A stretch of DNA of 64,000 nt, taken from Maridesulfovibrio salexigens DSM 2638. GTDB taxonomy: Bacteria > Desulfobacterota > Desulfovibrionia > Desulfovibrionales > Desulfovibrionaceae. Below are positions 54,057 through 62,717 of the stretch, in pieces. The stretch covers positions 625,501 to 689,500 of the forward strand of contig NC_012881.1 of assembly GCF_000023445.1 (NCBI RefSeq), written 5' to 3'. The position numbers were made by a program, and so were the translations under genes. Within the stretch, counting starts at the first letter, position 1, and each line of letters starts with the position of its first letter. The notes beneath the pieces were generated by a model. That model did not search any database and was not told the origin of the DNA. It worked only from the letters and a program-made list of their open reading frames with translations.

Positions 54057-54527
54057 CTATTTACTCCTGTGCACTGAGCTCAGGGTCGGTTCGCAGGGGT
54101 GCATTGAATCCTGCACACCCTTTCTGGCCCTGAAGCCCCTGTTTCCCTGTCCGCACCTGCCTCTGCCCCTGCATCCGGGCATCACATGGTTTTCCAGACA
54201 GTCCTGTTGATAGGCGGAGAGCACTTGTTCGGTCATTCCCGTAATCCACGGGACAACTCTTACTCCGGCCTGCTCCAGTTCATTCATGGTGCAACCGCAG
54301 ATTGCACCGCATATTAAAAACGTTGCCCCGCAGGCTATAATGGCGGATGTCCTGTCCTTTGGGTCTTTTGAGGGAAGGGATAGGTAGCCTGCGGGACAAA
54401 TTTTATTGTCGTTCATCCGGAACAATTTAAGGTCCGGGGCATTGTCAAATACGGAGGCCAGCCTGTCTTCATAACAGGCTAAACAAAGCAGCGTTGTGTT
54501 GGTATTGCGTCCTTCGTTTCCTCTCAT
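54057..54527 (-). CDS. NifX-like domain protein with Cys/Gly-rich tail
   Basis: Up to 156 residues. LLCLACYEDRLASVFDNAPDL near 13-33 resembles the first strand and loop of NifX/NifB-type domains, and IIACGATFLICGAICGCTM near 63-81 a degenerate middle; the C-terminus has CRGRGRCGQGNRG. It occupies the first position of the ORP operon, as DVU2107 does in D. vulgaris. The start is unsure: ATG 54527 is only about two bases from the predicted transcription start, which would make a leaderless mRNA. Confidence 0.6.
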   Translation of the reverse strand: MRGNEGRNTNTTLLCLACYEDRLASVFDNAPDLKLFRMNDNKICPAGYLSLPSKDPKDRTSAIIACGATFLICGAICGCTMNELEQAGVRVVPWITGMTEQVLSAYQQDCLENHVMPGCRGRGRCGQGNRGFRARKGVQDSMHPCEPTLSSVHRSK

Positions 54528-54539
54528 GGACAGCTATAA

Positions 54540-54555
54540 GGCATAGTCCGTGCCA
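54540..54555 (-). promoter_or_regulatory. sigma-54 (-24/-12) promoter of the ORP operon
   Basis: TGGCACG-GACT-ATGCC on the minus strand, against the consensus TGGCACG-N4-TTGCW with the invariant GG and GC correctly spaced; one mismatch. It lies between the sigma-54 activator gene and the first ORP-operon gene, where a sigma-54 promoter is known in D. vulgaris. This supports regulation of 54057-52240 by the neighbouring activator. Confidence 0.75.
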
Positions 54556-54658
54556 TGAGATTAAAGAATAGTTAAATCAGTGTGTTAATTGAATTTGGGA
54601 AAGAGAAAGGAAGAGTTTTTGGATCAGAATTAGCCGGAAAAGTAGAGACGAGGGCTAA

Positions 54659-55993
54659 TTATGCGTCCATATCATCGCAGCGGGCGATGGTGCGGCGCAG
54701 GGTGTCTTTGGAAATACCCAGTTCGCGGCAGGTAGCCATTTTCTTGCCGTTGTTGCGCTCAAGGGCGCGGCGCACAGCCATGCATTTGATTTCATCCATG
54801 GTCAACGGCATGTCTTCGTGTGAGGCTGTTTCTTTGGATTTCGGCTGGAGGTATTCGGGCAGGTGTTCGACCTGAATAAAGCCCGAAGGACAGAGGATGA
54901 AAGCGAACTCAAGGATATTTTCCAGTTCCCGCACATTGCCGGGGAAGGGGTGGCGCATGAGAATGTGCAGGGTGTCTTCGGAAATACCGTCAATATCTTT
55001 GCCTTGCAGGGCATTAAGCCTGTTTACGAAGTGGTTGATCAGTAGAGGGATGTCCTCGACTCGCTCTTTGAGCGGCGGAAGGTTGAGAGTGACCACATTC
55101 AGGCGGTAGTAGAGATCCTGCCGGAATAGACCTTGTTCGACCAGTTCAGCCAGATTTTTATTGGTGGCAGCCACAATGCGCACATTGGCGTTTACGCTTT
55201 GTACGGCACCCAGCGGTTCAAAAGTTTTTTCCTGTAATACTCGGAGCAGTTTGACCTGTAGTTTGGCAGGCATGTCTCCGATTTCGTCAAGGAATATGGT
55301 TCCGCCTGCTGCAAGTTCAAAACGTCCGGCCTTGTCTTTGCGGGCATCGGTGAAGGCTCCGGCCTTGTAGCCGAATAGTTCTGACTCCAGCAGATTGTCA
55401 GGCAGGGCGCCGCAGTTTACAGCCACAAAAGGGCCATCTTTACGTTCACTGAGGTTATGAATGGCCCGGGCGAAAAGTTCTTTACCCGTGCCGGATTCTC
55501 CAAGCAGGAGGACAGTGGCTTCGCTTTTACTGACTTGAGGCAGGATGGAAAATACTTTTCCAAGCTGTGCGCTTTTACCGATGATGTCTTCAAAGCGCCA
55601 TGAATCTTCCACCTCGCGGCGGATCATTTGAATATCTGTCAGGTCACGGAAGCTTTCAACGCCGCCTATAAGTTTTCCGTCGCCGTCAACAAGTGGTGCG
55701 GCGCTGATGGAAACCGGAACCTTGCGTCCGTCAGCGTGGATGAAAAATATGGATTTGTTGGAGATGCGTCCGCAATCGTTCATGCAGGAACGCAGGGCGC
55801 AGTCACCGTCGCAAAGGCTGGAGTGGAAAACGTCCCAGCATTTGGACCCAACCGCTTCTTCGGCAGGCACACCGGTAATCCGGCTGGCCGCCTCATTAAA
55901 AAAGGTGATGTTCCAGTCCCGGTCTACCGTAAAAACTCCGTCTGCTAAAGAGTCAAGAACTGCGGAGCACGGCAGGTTGCTAGGGAATTTCAT
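54659..55993 (-). CDS. sigma-54-dependent transcriptional activator (ORP operon)
   Basis: 444 residues from ATG 55993. A PAS domain (about 10-120, [19 protein letters not shown]), then an AAA+ domain (GESGTGKE Walker [10 protein letters not shown] Walker B) and a Fis-type HTH ([18 protein letters not shown]) at the C-terminus. The sigma-54 contact loop reads GAFTDA instead of GAFTGA. A cysteine cluster within the PAS region ([19 protein letters not shown]) suggests a redox or metal-sensing input. It lies directly upstream of the ORP operon, the arrangement of DVU2106. Confidence 0.93.
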   Translation of the reverse strand: MKFPSNLPCSAVLDSLADGVFTVDRDWNITFFNEAASRITGVPAEEAVGSKCWDVFHSSLCDGDCALRSCMNDCGRISNKSIFFIHADGRKVPVSISAAPLVDGDGKLIGGVESFRDLTDIQMIRREVEDSWRFEDIIGKSAQLGKVFSILPQVSKSEATVLLLGESGTGKELFARAIHNLSERKDGPFVAVNCGALPDNLLESELFGYKAGAFTDARKDKAGRFELAAGGTIFLDEIGDMPAKLQVKLLRVLQEKTFEPLGAVQSVNANVRIVAATNKNLAELVEQGLFRQDLYYRLNVVTLNLPPLKERVEDIPLLINHFVNRLNALQGKDIDGISEDTLHILMRHPFPGNVRELENILEFAFILCPSGFIQVEHLPEYLQPKSKETASHEDMPLTMDEIKCMAVRRALERNNGKKMATCRELGISKDTLRRTIARCDDMDA

Positions 55994-56022
55994 GAAACAT
56001 CCATCAAAAGGGCGAAGCCTGA

Positions 56023-56096
56023 TAAAAGGTTTTGAAGGGATGCGGTCCATGGAAGCGAAACTTTTGTAAAAGTTTCGCTTCCACAGCCGTCGGAGA
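56023..56096 (-). repeat. dispersed palindromic element, copy 3
   Basis: Read on the minus strand: GTCTCCGACGGC five bases after the hypB stop, then a perfect stem (GGAAGCGAAACTTTT / AAAAGTTTCGCTTCC) and the tail GCATCCCTTCAAAACCTTTT, nearly the same as copy 1 apart from compensating changes in the stem. It separates hypB from the sigma-54 activator gene and probably ends the hypAB transcript. Confidence 0.8.
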
Positions 56097-56101
56097 CAAA
56101 A

Positions 56102-56758
56102 TTATTTTTTCTCGGCGCGGGCTTTGCGGAGCCATTCGTACCATGCTTCCAGACCTTCGCGGGTGCGGCAGGAAAGGGGGAAGAGGTCGATGTCTGCGTT
56201 CAGCTTGCGTGCATGCTGCTTGGCCTTTTCAAGATCGAAATCCACGTAGGGCAGGAGGTCGATTTTGTTAAGGATCATGACAGAAGAAATATGGAACATA
56301 AGGGGATACTTTTCAGGTTTGTCATCGCCCTCAGTTACGGTAAGCAGGGTGATCTTGTGATCTTCACCAACATTGAATTCAGCGGGACATACGAGGTTGC
56401 CCACGTTTTCCACGAAAAGAATATCGAGTCCTTCAAGGTCGATCAGGGAAAGGGCTTCCTTTACCTGGCTGGAGTTAAGGTGGCATCCGCCTTCAGTGTT
56501 GATCTGAACGGCCTGTGCTCCGGTTGCGGCAACGCGGCGTGCATCGTTGTCAGTCTGGAGGTTACCTTCGATGACGGCCATCTTGAATTCACCTTTGAGG
56601 TCAGCGAGGGTCTTTTCCAGCAGGCTGGTTTTACCGGACCCGGGTGAACTCATCAGATTGAGGCAGAGAATATTTTTTTCTTTGAAAAATTGGTTCAGTT
56701 CATCGGCAATTCTGTCATTTGCTTCCAGAATATTGCGTACCACAGGGATTTCACCCAT
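56102..56758 (-). CDS. hypB: hydrogenase nickel incorporation GTPase HypB
   Basis: 218 residues. The G1 motif MSSPGSGKTSLLEKT near 36-50, EGNLQTDNDARRV near 64-76, the metal-binding CHLNSSQV region (HypB G-domain site) and the NKID GTP-specificity motif near 163-166 (MILNKIDLLP). It lacks the His-rich nickel-storage N-terminus of some HypB proteins. It starts 15 bases after hypA with AAGGAG. Inserts nickel into [NiFe] hydrogenases together with HypA. Confidence 0.95.
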   Translation of the reverse strand: MGEIPVVRNILEANDRIADELNQFFKEKNILCLNLMSSPGSGKTSLLEKTLADLKGEFKMAVIEGNLQTDNDARRVAATGAQAVQINTEGGCHLNSSQVKEALSLIDLEGLDILFVENVGNLVCPAEFNVGEDHKITLLTVTEGDDKPEKYPLMFHISSVMILNKIDLLPYVDFDLEKAKQHARKLNADIDLFPLSCRTREGLEAWYEWLRKARAEKK

Positions 56759-56773
56759 TTCTAACTCCTTAAG

Positions 56774-57124
56774 TTAATCGTCAATCTCGATGCTTTCGAT
56801 CTGCAATTCCTTGCCCTGAAGTACTTCATGACCGATTTCCAGACCGCATTCCGGACATCCCATGTAAAGTTTATCTTCGGGTAAAAATTCGTGTTTGCAC
56901 CCGCCGCAGCGTACTTTGATGGGAATTTCGTTAACTTCGAGAACTGACCCTTGAAGGGAGGTTCCCACGGTAACGGCTTCCCAGCCGAAAGTAAGAGCAT
57001 CGGAGACTACTCCCGCAAGCGCACCGTTACCTACCACAACTTTTTTGAGGCTGGCACCGGGTTGCTTTTCCATTTCCTCTTCAATGATTGCAAGTATACT
57101 TTGCGCTATTGACATTTCGTGCAT
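56774..57124 (-). CDS. hypA: hydrogenase nickel metallochaperone HypA
   Basis: 116 residues. It starts MHEMSIAQS with the nickel-binding His2, and the zinc site is formed by Cys73/Cys76 (RCGGCKHEF) and Cys90/Cys93 (GCPECGLE). Length is standard (about 113-118). No other hyp gene (C, D, E, F) and no hydrogenase gene is present here, so they must be elsewhere in the genome. Confidence 0.95.
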   Translation of the reverse strand: MHEMSIAQSILAIIEEEMEKQPGASLKKVVVGNGALAGVVSDALTFGWEAVTVGTSLQGSVLEVNEIPIKVRCGGCKHEFLPEDKLYMGCPECGLEIGHEVLQGKELQIESIEIDD

Positions 57125-57478
57125 GAAATCTGGACTAACTCAAAAAATTATCAGGGGCAAGGTGCTTTAGCGCATAATTCACTAACTATCGTAGCACGAT
57201 TAATAATAAGTATAGTTCATAGTAATGATGGAGTGCTTTTTATGAACAGTGTGATAAAATAAAAAACGCATGCATGTACGGGCATGTCTTGCAAGTGGAT
57301 GAAAGCTTGGGTATGGAGGGGGTGTTTCATCTTGCCGTCATGTCCGGCGGCATTTCACGGGGATATATCAGCGGGGGATTCGGCTGCATGTTTGCGGTCG
57401 GATTTGGCGCGTCTGATCCCTTGAATATTTAAACTTTTTTACGCACCGGGCTCTTTCCGGATTTTGGAGGACATGCAG
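57125..57478. other. 354-base intergenic region upstream of hypA and the CBS protein
   Basis: Divergent region. A G-rich open frame of 39 codons (57313-57432) on the plus strand has no SD and is not called. No RNA gene or clear promoter was identified. Confidence 0.45.
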
Positions 57479-58138
57479 ATGTATGTGGGACTGAAAATGC
57501 TCAAGGACTTTGTGACCGTAACTCCTGATACCTTGGTCAAGGAAGCGGACAAAATTCTGGAAGACAATCAGTTGTGGATGCTTCTTGTTAAAGACGGGGA
57601 AGACCTCGTGGGTTATGTCACCAAAGAAGATGTCCGTGCGGCTTTGCCTTCAGTAATTAGCTCTCTGGATAAGCATGAACTCAGCTACCTGCTGAGTAAG
57701 ATTACCGTTCGGGAAGTTGTGCGTAAGAATATTACCACCATTCCCCCGGAAACCGAGATTGAAGCAGCGGCAGACCTCATGTTTGAAATGAATCTTTCCG
57801 GTCTTGCTGTTGTCGATGAAAATAAGAAACTCATCGGTTACATCAACCGCAACAAAATGCTTGAGCTGCTGGTTGAAGAGATGGGCCTCAAGCAGGGCGG
57901 TTCCCGCATTGTGGTAGATGTTGAAGAAAGAACCGGTGTTCTTTACGAGGTAGCCGGAATTATTTCCAATATGAAGTACAACATTATCAGTACCGGTCTT
58001 TTCCACCACAATAACCGCAGGATGGTGGTTATTCGTGTTGATACTGAAGATCCGTCCCCTATTGTTGCTGCACTCCAAGACCGCAAATATCTGGTGGTAG
58101 GGCCTGAAGATTTCATGGACGAATGGTCCACTAAATAA
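57479..58138 (+). CDS. CBS-pair and ACT domain protein
   Basis: 219 residues. Two CBS motifs: residues about 1-60 (LKMLKDFVTVTPDTLVKEADKIL) and about 75-130 (VREVVRKNITTIPPETEIEAAADLM), then an ACT domain (about 142-205; RIVVDVEERTGVLYEVAGII). ATG 57479 has GGAGG upstream. Layout as in AcuB-like proteins of sulfate reducers; likely senses a nucleotide and an amino acid. Target unknown. Confidence 0.85.
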   Translation: MYVGLKMLKDFVTVTPDTLVKEADKILEDNQLWMLLVKDGEDLVGYVTKEDVRAALPSVISSLDKHELSYLLSKITVREVVRKNITTIPPETEIEAAADLMFEMNLSGLAVVDENKKLIGYINRNKMLELLVEEMGLKQGGSRIVVDVEERTGVLYEVAGIISNMKYNIISTGLFHHNNRRMVVIRVDTEDPSPIVAALQDRKYLVVGPEDFMDEWSTK

Positions 58139-58299
58139 ATATTTATTTTTCCGGCATACTGCCGGATAGATTGAAGCCGGATACAGGATCATTCTGTTTC
58201 CGGCTTTTTTTTGTGCTCTTATTGTTTTTAAAATTTAATGGGGGTATAAATAAAGGGAGTGTTTACGTTTAACAAAGAGCAATAAGTGAGCTTGATTGT

Positions 58300-59058
58300 A
58301 TGTTGCATCACATGGTTGTATTCTTTTTTGCCGTAGTGTCGATTCTTTGCTTTACGCCTTCTGCGGGACTGGCAGATGATTGCGGACTTAGAATCATTAC
58401 TGAATTAAGTCATCCTTCAACTATTCAGGATGATGGCCGGCTATCCGGATTCGGAGTTGAAGTTGTTGAGGCTTTGAAAAAGGAGATTGGTTGTGGTGCG
58501 ACTATAGAGGTTATGCCTTGGGCGCGTGGTTACAGGCATCTTCTTAATCATTCTGACGTAATGCTTTTTTCTACAGCCAGAACTAAGGAACGGGAAAACC
58601 AATTCTATTGGATCGGCCCTATTGCATGCTATAAATGGGTTTTTTATGGATTGAAAGGTGTCAGAGATAAGGTGAAGACACTTGAAGATGCGAAAAATGT
58701 TTCCGGAATCGGGGTCTATCGTAATGATGCCCGAGCCCAGTTTCTGAAAGGTAAAGGATTTACTAATCTTGAGGTGATGGATTCTCAGGAGGCTAATTTT
58801 AAGAAGCTTCTTCGTGGCAGGGTTGAGCTTGTGGCAACATCCAATATAGGTGTGCCGGGATTTCTCAGTAAAGATTTAGAGCTACGTAAAAGTGCTGTAC
58901 CTATACTTACCTTTCATAGTGTAAAGCTTTATCTTGCCATCTCAAAATCTACTGATAAGGAGAAAGTCCTTCGCTGGCAAAAGGCGTTTAAGACTCTGAT
59001 GGATCGGGGAACTATCCGTAAGATTCAGGAAAAATGGATTGAAAGTTGCCCGGAGTAG
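58300..59058 (+). CDS. periplasmic substrate-binding protein (SBP_bac_3-like)
   Basis: 252 residues. A signal peptide (FFFAVVSILCFTPSAGLA) then a type II periplasmic binding protein of the amino-acid type: SGFGVEVVEALKKEIGCGATIEVMPW, RGYRHLLNHSDVMLFSTART, the C-terminal lobe to QEKWIESCPE. No transporter genes are adjacent. Two cysteines near each end might form a disulfide. The start at ATG 58300 has a weak SD. Confidence 0.8.
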   Translation: MLHHMVVFFFAVVSILCFTPSAGLADDCGLRIITELSHPSTIQDDGRLSGFGVEVVEALKKEIGCGATIEVMPWARGYRHLLNHSDVMLFSTARTKERENQFYWIGPIACYKWVFYGLKGVRDKVKTLEDAKNVSGIGVYRNDARAQFLKGKGFTNLEVMDSQEANFKKLLRGRVELVATSNIGVPGFLSKDLELRKSAVPILTFHSVKLYLAISKSTDKEKVLRWQKAFKTLMDRGTIRKIQEKWIESCPE

Positions 59059-59067
59059 TTGTTTTGA

Positions 59068-59955
59068 TCACAGAAAATTAAGTTCATCAGTTAAGGACTC
59101 ATTTTTCCGGGCTTGTGTACTTGTCGTCTGTATCTCTGGTGTTGGATTGCTTTTCAGCAGGGATTCCAATGCCTTTTTGTCATCAGCAGTTTTTTCAATA
59201 ACCTGATCCAGAGTACATTCTTCGATGAACCCTTTCCCCTTAAGGAAGTTGAGGAATATGCAGGCCTCTTCAAGGCTTTTGTTTAAACGCAGAGCCCTTC
59301 TGAGGTGGGCAAGGCATGACTTGAGATCGCCCTGCTCAAAGTGAACACGGGCAATGTTCAGATGCAGGTTTTCATCTTCTTCAACCAGTTTTTCAGCTCT
59401 TAAGTAGTATTCAAGTGCCTGCTTTAACATGCCGTTTTTACGCAATGATATCCCGAACTCATTGAACAGGTGTTTGTGCTGAGGTTCGTAACAGCTTTCA
59501 AGTCCAATCAGTCTTTTGAAAATATCATCCGCCCGTTCCATTTCCCCACGGTCAAGATAAGTCAGCCCGAGTCCGAAGTTGACGCGCACATTCAGTTCAT
59601 CAAGGCTCATCGCTTTGTTGAATTCATATTCGGCACTGTAGCTTTCGCCTTTTGCCCTGTGGCTTTCGCCTAAGGTTATGGTTTTTTCCAGCTTATCAAT
59701 ATTTGGGATGACTTTTTGCAGATATATTTCAGGTTCAGGATGGTAATCTTTCAAAAACATATCCATCTCCACCGCAGCCTGCGGGCCGGTGGGGATGTAG
59801 TTGGTATTCAGGGCTTGTACGGTCAAAACCCCGTTGTCCTGCTCCTCTGCGTACCAGTAAGTGGTTTGTTCTGTTCTTTTTTTTGTCGTCCCTGTTCCGA
59901 TTACAGATTTTTTCTTAGCTGAAAATACACCTTGAATTTTTGCCCGATTCCTCAC
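59068..59955 (-). CDS. tetratricopeptide repeat protein
   Basis: About 295 residues from GTG 59955 (GGAG 8 bases upstream); TTG 59979 adds eight residues without SD. Four to five TPR units lie between residues about 90 and 245 (ALEYYLRAEKLVEEDENLHL, NIARVHFEQGDLKSCLAHL). The N-terminal 80 residues hold a basic segment (KKKSVIGTGTTKKR) and a beta-rich part (YWYAEEQDNGVLTVQALN). Protein-protein interaction role likely; partner unknown. Confidence 0.7.
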   Translation of the reverse strand: MRNRAKIQGVFSAKKKSVIGTGTTKKRTEQTTYWYAEEQDNGVLTVQALNTNYIPTGPQAAVEMDMFLKDYHPEPEIYLQKVIPNIDKLEKTITLGESHRAKGESYSAEYEFNKAMSLDELNVRVNFGLGLTYLDRGEMERADDIFKRLIGLESCYEPQHKHLFNEFGISLRKNGMLKQALEYYLRAEKLVEEDENLHLNIARVHFEQGDLKSCLAHLRRALRLNKSLEEACIFLNFLKGKGFIEECTLDQVIEKTADDKKALESLLKSNPTPEIQTTSTQARKNESLTDELNFL

Positions 59956-60042
59956 TTCTAACTCCGTTTTTTTAGTCAAGTGGAGATAATTTTACACAGG
60001 GTTTGCTTATCTGGAAAGTACGTATTTATATGATTAAGAAAT

Positions 60043-60073
60043 AAAAAAAGACCGCCTCAAAAGAGACGGCCTT
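60043..60073. terminator. terminator after the HesB-like gene
   Basis: GGCCGTCTC / GAGGCGGTC (minus-strand reading) with a four-base loop and a run of seven T, 76 bases after the HesB-like stop. Confidence 0.75.
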
Positions 60074-60146
60074 AAAAGCCTGAAAAGGCTTGAACTGTCA
60101 GGTTAACGCGTTCAGGAAAAGGTTATTCCTTTTCCAGTGCTGCGAC

Positions 60147-60455
60147 TTAACCGCAGCTGCCAGAGCAGGAACCGCATTCACCGCCGCCGAGCTCAAGCTT
60201 GGAATCAATTACGAAACCGGTGTAGCTGAGGTCAACGCGGAAAGGGCTGCCCTGTTCGTTAAGGTCTTTATCAAGCAGGAAGGTGAAACCTTCAACTTCA
60301 AAACTTTCATCGTTATCTTTTGGCTCATCCAGAGCCAATGCCAGCCTGGGGCCAGCTCAGCCACCGGTGGCAAGGTAGATGCGGATGGGGGTCCTATCTT
60401 TATCTGCAAAATAGTTTTCAAGCTGTTTTTGCGCAGCTTCGGTAATTTCAACCAT
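60147..60455 (-). CDS. HesB/IscA-like selenoprotein (in-frame UGA)
   Basis: 102 residues including a predicted selenocysteine at residue 33. ATG 60455 follows a strong SD (GAGGAGG). The protein is an A-type Fe-S carrier-like fold: RIYLATGG-U-AGPRLALALDE places TGA at 60357-60359, exactly where relatives have the conserved Cys of the ATGGC motif; the C-terminus CGSCSGSCG supplies the other cysteines. The frame continues intact for 69 codons past the TGA, and the flanking residues match the HesB-like selenoprotein family. Known relatives occur in Desulfovibrio and Geobacter. A likely Fe-S or selenium-linked role is inference. Confidence 0.85.
60322..60362 (-). promoter_or_regulatory. candidate SECIS element of the HesB-like gene
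   Basis: Just around and after the in-frame UGA the mRNA can form a bottom stem GGCU/AGCC and an upper stem CCAG/CUGG with a loop of about 13 bases that contains GG. Bacterial SECIS elements lie at this position and size. Hand-folded, so the exact structure is uncertain. Confidence 0.4.
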
Positions 60456-60484
60456 TGTTTCCTCCTCATAGGATTTATCTATCC

Positions 60485-60513
60485 AAATTAAGTTCTCTAT
60501 CAGTTTTTGTCAA
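60485..60513 (-). promoter_or_regulatory. candidate sigma-70 promoter for the HesB-like gene
   Basis: TTGACA at 60513-60508 (minus strand) and TAATTT at 60490-60485, 17 bases apart; about 30 bases before the start codon. A perfect -35 with a weak -10. Confidence 0.45.
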
Positions 60514-60651
60514 TCGACTCCGGTTGACCTTGGCTCTTGCATGAGGTAATTAATACAGTTTAGAAAGAGTGTTAGTAATCCGACATAAGTCTAATAAATA
60601 TTTTTAACATGATCGAACAAGGGCGTTCGGACGCTCAAGGGAGACCGTAGA

Positions 60652-61206
60652 ATGAAAACCAAGGATATCATCCTCGCAACAGCCAAGGAAATGATTTCAG
60701 AGGTGGGTTTCCACAAGGCCACTACCGCCAACCTGGCAAAAATGGCTAATATTTCTGAAGGTACCATCTATAGACACTTTGAAAGCAAGGAAGACATCCT
60801 GCTTCACATTCTGGATGCTCTTGAGGAAAGTTTTTCTTATTACATTGAAGCTATTCGGCAGAAGTTAGACCGTGACGATTGCTCTATTGAAGAGATTATG
60901 AATGAGTATTTCTCTTTTGTAGAAGATAATGAAATCGATATGAAGATTATGCTCTCAACCTATGGGTTGCTTGATTCTTCCAAGCGTTTGATGGCTGTTT
61001 TTCTGAAGAACCTTGAACTGGTTCTTGAAGATTGCATCAAGCTTGGTGTCAAAAAGGGTACTATCCGTGATGTTGCAGTGGAAGAAAACGCAACTGTGGT
61101 TATGACCATTATTTTCGGTCTGACCAGAATGCAGCTTTACTGGCCTGATCGCAGAGATGTTCGCGCTGAGGCTGTTGAATTCTGTCGCCGTAGTATTCTG
61201 AACTAG
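60652..61206 (+). CDS. TetR/AcrR family transcriptional regulator
   Basis: 184 residues. HTH region at about 5-48 (FHKATTANLAKMANISEGTIYRHF with the typical GTIYRHF recognition end) and a ligand-binding C-terminal domain with no recognisable ligand motif. GGGAG precedes ATG 60652. Divergent from the HesB-like gene across about 195 bases. A short inverted repeat GCGTTCGGACGC (60628-60639) lies just ahead of its start and could be its own operator; that is a suggestion. Confidence 0.88.
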   Translation: MKTKDIILATAKEMISEVGFHKATTANLAKMANISEGTIYRHFESKEDILLHILDALEESFSYYIEAIRQKLDRDDCSIEEIMNEYFSFVEDNEIDMKIMLSTYGLLDSSKRLMAVFLKNLELVLEDCIKLGVKKGTIRDVAVEENATVVMTIIFGLTRMQLYWPDRRDVRAEAVEFCRRSILN

Positions 61207-61228
61207 ATTGAGTTACAAATGATTGTTT

Positions 61229-61260
61229 AAAGGCTGTCCCTTGCGGGACAGCCTTTTTTT
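61229..61260 (+). terminator. terminator after the TetR gene
   Basis: AAAGGCTGTCCC / GGGACAGCCTTT with a loop of four, followed by a long T-run, 23 bases after the stop. Confidence 0.9.
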
Positions 61261-61286
61261 ATTGTCCAGTATCAGTGGATAAAAGA

Positions 61287-61317
61287 AATCCCCCGTCCGG
61301 AGGCCGGACGGGGGATT
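61287..61317. terminator. terminator after the AGCS symporter
   Basis: AATCCCCCGTCCGG / CCGGACGGGGGATT, a perfect 14-bp stem with a three-base loop; 24 bases past the symporter stop (minus strand), followed by TCTTTT. Confidence 0.85.
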
Positions 61318-61340
61318 CTATGTGTCTTTTCCGTAGCAGA

Positions 61341-62717
61341 CTATTTGTTTTCAGTCTGTGCGGCAACTTTTGTGTCCTGCTTGGCGAAGTAAGCCTTGGT
61401 TTCAGCTACAACAACCGGGGTCAGCATGATCAGACCGATGAGGTTGGGGATAGCCATAAGGCCGTTAAATGTGTCGGAGAGGTTCCATACGAAGCTGAGC
61501 TTGGCGATGGCACCAACACCTACGAAGCAGATGAATACGAGGCGGAAGGGCAGTACTGCCTTTACGCCGAACAGGTATTCCATGGATTTTTCACCGTAGT
61601 AGCACCAGCCGAGGATGGTGGAGTAGGCGAAAAGGATCAGGCCGATGGTTACGATGTGCGCACCGCCGGTCATGCCCTGTGAGAAAGCGATGGTAGTCAG
61701 TTCTGCACCGGTGGTACCGTTGGACCATGCGCCGGTGAGGATAAGGACAAGACCAGTCATGGTACAAACGATAAGAGTATCAATGAAGGTCTGGGTCATG
61801 GAGACCAGAGCCTGAGTTACGGGCTCTTTGGTCTGCGCAGCAGCTGCTGCGATAGGAGCACTACCAAGACCGGATTCGTTGGAGAATACACCGCGGGCAA
61901 CACCCATGCGGATAGCCAGCATTACAGTAGCACCTGCAAAACCACCTACAGCGGAAGTGGGGTTGAAAGCCTGCTCGAAAATGAGAGCAAAAGCAGCGGG
62001 AACTTCAGCGATGTTGGTAAGAATGATGTATGATGCGCCGGCCATGTAGAAGACGATCATAATAGGTACGAGCATACCGGTAACTTTACCGATCTTCTTA
62101 ATACCGCCGAGGATAACGGCAGCGGTCAGGATCATCAGCAGGCCGCCGGTGATGTAGGGAGAAACACCGTAAGTTGCTTCAACCGCATCAGCAACGGAGT
62201 TTGACTGTACCATGTTACCGATACCGAAGGCGGCGATGGATGCGAAGATCGCGAAGAGAGTACCAAGCCAGGGCATGTTGAGGCCCTTGGAAATATAGTA
62301 CATGGGACCACCGCTCATTTCGCCGTTTTCATCAACTTCTCTGTATTTAACAGCCAGAACAGCTTCAGCGTATTTGGTGGCCATGCCTACGAGACCGGTA
62401 ATCCACATCCAGAAAAGAGCGCCCGGTCCACCGACTGCAACCGCGGTAGCAACACCTGCAATGTTACCGGTACCTACTGTTGCGGAAAGAGCGGTCATCA
62501 GGGCCTGGAAGTGGGTGATGTCGCCGGGTTCATCTGTTTCTTCCTTGCGTTTGATAAGTGCAAGGTACAATGCGTAGAACAATTTGCTGAACTGAACGCC
62601 GCGCAGTGCGAGGGTCAGCCAGAAGCCTGTACCGACCAGGAGAATCAGCATAGGCGGTCCCCATGCAAATGCGCCGATCTTACCTACAATAGCGTCCAGT
62701 GAAGTCATGAAATCCAT
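61341..62717 (-). CDS. alanine/sodium symporter (AGCS family)
   Basis: 458 residues, about 10-11 membrane helices. The AGCS features [24 protein letters not shown] near 77-100 and [19 protein letters not shown] near 277-295 are very clear. Inner-membrane carrier that imports alanine or glycine with Na+. Length is standard (about 450). The gene stands alone on the minus strand; no good SD is visible in front of ATG 62717 beyond GGGATT. Confidence 0.94.
   Translation of the reverse strand: MDFMTSLDAIVGKIGAFAWGPPMLILLVGTGFWLTLALRGVQFSKLFYALYLALIKRKEETDEPGDITHFQALMTALSATVGTGNIAGVATAVAVGGPGALFWMWITGLVGMATKYAEAVLAVKYREVDENGEMSGGPMYYISKGLNMPWLGTLFAIFASIAAFGIGNMVQSNSVADAVEATYGVSPYITGGLLMILTAAVILGGIKKIGKVTGMLVPIMIVFYMAGASYIILTNIAEVPAAFALIFEQAFNPTSAVGGFAGATVMLAIRMGVARGVFSNESGLGSAPIAAAAAQTKEPVTQALVSMTQTFIDTLIVCTMTGLVLILTGAWSNGTTGAELTTIAFSQGMTGGAHIVTIGLILFAYSTILGWCYYGEKSMEYLFGVKAVLPFRLVFICFVGVGAIAKLSFVWNLSDTFNGLMAIPNLIGLIMLTPVVVAETKAYFAKQDTKVAAQTENK

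Noticed and set aside
57313-57432. 39-codon plus-strand open frame, Gly-rich
   Set aside because: No SD, composition driven by G-rich DNA, and no similarity to anything I recognise; it probably is not translated.
60209-60469. 86-codon frame overlapping the HesB-like gene in another frame
   Set aside because: It is a basic, low-complexity translation; the other frame has the HesB motifs, SD and start.
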